From contig NZ_LKST01000002.1 in assembly GCF_001412105.1 (NCBI RefSeq), positions 62,001 to 126,000 of the forward strand: DNA of 64,000 nucleotides, in the 5' to 3' direction. The stretch is from Corynebacterium oculi. GTDB lineage: Bacteria > Actinomycetota > Actinomycetes > Mycobacteriales > Mycobacteriaceae. Of this stretch, positions 63,071-64,000 are shown piece by piece. The notes beneath the pieces are model-generated. The model was given only the letters and a program-made list of their open reading frames with translations. It searched no databases and was not told the origin of the DNA. Both the position numbers and the translations under genes were made by a program. The number at the start of each line of letters is the position of its first letter. The stretch's first letter is position 1.

Positions 63071-63697
63071 TTATCGTTCCTCCGCGAGACTGCGCACTGC
63101 TTGTACTACCTCTTGTGGCTCTGAGGCTACCAGCCACGGGCCCGCCCACCGCCGCCGCGCCAGGTCCCGGTAGGCGGCGTAGGTGCGCTCCTGGAGCCCA
63201 CCGTCGCGCTCGTACCTGTCGCGGGTGCGGGAGGCGTCATCCAACTCCCGCCTCTGGGCGCGTGCCGACGCCTCCCTGGGCGGCGTATCCAGCAACACCT
63301 GGAGGTCGGGCACGGGCAGGCCGAATCGCTCGAACTCCAATTCCTGCACCCACCGCACCACCTCCCGCGCCGCCTGGAGGTCTCCCGCCAAGCGCGCCGC
63401 GGAGTAGGCGGCGTTAGAGGCCACGTAGCGATCCAGCACCACGATCTTCTCGCCCTCGCGGTATTCCCGCAGCGCCTCCGCCGCGCCATAGCGATCCAGG
63501 GCGAACAGGGTGGCCATGCCGTAGACAGAATCCACCAGGTCGCCCATCTGCCCGCGCAGGGCGCTCTGGGCGAGTTGCGCGGGCACGGACTGCTCGTAGC
63601 GCGGGAAGGCCACCGCATCGGCCCCCAGCTCCGCGCGAATGGCCTGTACCAGGGTGTTTTTTCCCGCGCCGTCGATACCCTCGATGGAGACGATCAT
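63071..63697 (-). CDS. tmk: Thymidylate kinase
   Basis: The 208-residue kinase makes dTDP from dTMP. The P-loop is EGIDGAGKNTL (Asn in place of the common Ser, as in mycobacterial TMK), with DRYVASNAAYSAARL (DRY motif), FPRYEQS and the lid region RAQRRELDDASRTRDRYERD. It overlaps sahH by one base and precedes mtrA by 5 bases, so sahH-tmk-mtrA-mtrB-lpqB is one run. Confidence 0.95.
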   Translation of the reverse strand: MIVSIEGIDGAGKNTLVQAIRAELGADAVAFPRYEQSVPAQLAQSALRGQMGDLVDSVYGMATLFALDRYGAAEALREYREGEKIVVLDRYVASNAAYSAARLAGDLQAAREVVRWVQELEFERFGLPVPDLQVLLDTPPREASARAQRRELDDASRTRDRYERDGGLQERTYAAYRDLARRRWAGPWLVASEPQEVVQAVRSLAEER

Positions 63698-64000
63698 CAG
63701 TATCGGTAGTGCTCCGGCTTGAAGGGCCCGGCCACGTCCACCCCGATGTACTCGGCCTGCTCCTTGGTCAGTTCCGTCAGCGCGCCGCCCAGGGCCTCCA
63801 CGTGAATCCGCGCGACCTTCTCGTCCAGGATCTTGGGCAGGCGGTACACCTGGTTCTGGTAGTCCTCGGCGTGCTGGAAAAGCTCGATCTGGGCGATGGT
63901 CTGATCCGCAAAGGAGTTGGACATCACAAAGCTGGGGTGCCCGGTGGCGTTGCCCAGGTTCAGCAGGCGCCCCTCCGAGAGCACGATTATGGAGCGCCCG
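63697..64000 (-). CDS. sahH: Adenosylhomocysteinase, C-terminal part
   Basis: Cut by the right end of the window. The last 100 codons are present: ...[40 protein letters not shown], the [20 protein letters not shown] segment and the invariant C-terminus KPEHYRY that reaches into the active site of the neighbouring subunit. The enzyme splits S-adenosylhomocysteine into adenosine and homocysteine. Confidence 0.95.
   Translation of the reverse strand, partial: GRSIIVLSEGRLLNLGNATGHPSFVMSNSFADQTIAQIELFQHAEDYQNQVYRLPKILDEKVARIHVEALGGALTELTKEQAEYIGVDVAGPFKPEHYRY

Overview
The window is a piece of a Corynebacterium chromosome (Mycobacteriales). The evidence is gene content and order on the right: sahH-tmk-mtrA-mtrB-lpqB-comF-hpf-secA, sigH-rshA with a WhiB1-type regulator, aroA-rsgA, the adnA-adnB motor-nucleases, uvrD2, a CglK-type potassium channel and a UPF0182 protein. 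The species cannot be fixed from the sequence. By eye, the right part (about 25-64 kb) is clearly more G+C-rich than the left part, and the break falls at an initiator tRNA-Met gene near 24.9 kb.

Left, accessory part. 0-4.1 kb: an XRE-type regulator, a secreted protein ending in an LAQTG sorting signal with its own class E sortase, then a row of very small membrane or bacteriocin-like ORFs whose frames are broken. 4.2-7.5 kb: a minus-strand run of envelope-type proteins of unknown role. 7.1-11.4 kb: a cassette between two identical 222-bp inverted repeats. It holds an MT-A70 adenine methyltransferase, a convergent BglII-family endonuclease, a damaged ArdA antirestriction gene and a small secreted protein. 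11.4-17.6 kb: a His-rich metal-binding protein, a cutinase-like hydrolase, a 1043-residue secreted glycine-zipper protein and a DUF3710-like protein coupled to it. 18.0-20.0 kb: ordinary-looking chromosomal genes (pyrimidine-dimer glycosylase, SDR epimerase, PPOX-type flavoprotein). 20.0-24.98 kb: a compact phage/plasmid-like module (HNH endonuclease, small proteins, replication initiator, two unknowns, excisionase-like HTH, divergent XRE regulator) abutting tRNA-fMet. Inside its initiator gene lies a cluster of seven TGACACCC-type repeats next to an AT-rich stretch, which looks like a replication origin.

Right, core part. 25-34 kb: UPF0182 protein, PPA1309 protein, lipoprotein, Lon-like PDZ protease, DUF2342 protein, homocysteine methyltransferase, YgjP-like peptidase and a frame-broken cyclodehydratase-like gene. 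34-46 kb: DNA repair and potassium transport (uvrD2, channel, adnB, adnA, TIGR02569, DUF3152, DUF3107). 46-51 kb: DEAD helicase, beta-propeller protein, whiB1, the 24-residue ribosomal protein bL37, rshA and sigH. 51-64 kb: aroA, rsgA, secA, hpf, comF and the cell-envelope two-component locus lpqB-mtrB-mtrA with tmk and the 3' end of sahH.

Several genes (about 3.0-4.0 kb, 5.6 kb, 10.0 kb, 20.2 kb and 33.8 kb) are each broken by what looks like a single base, mostly in a short homopolymer. This may be true decay, phase variation or assembly error, and raw reads would decide. No transposase, integrase, CRISPR array or rRNA gene was found.
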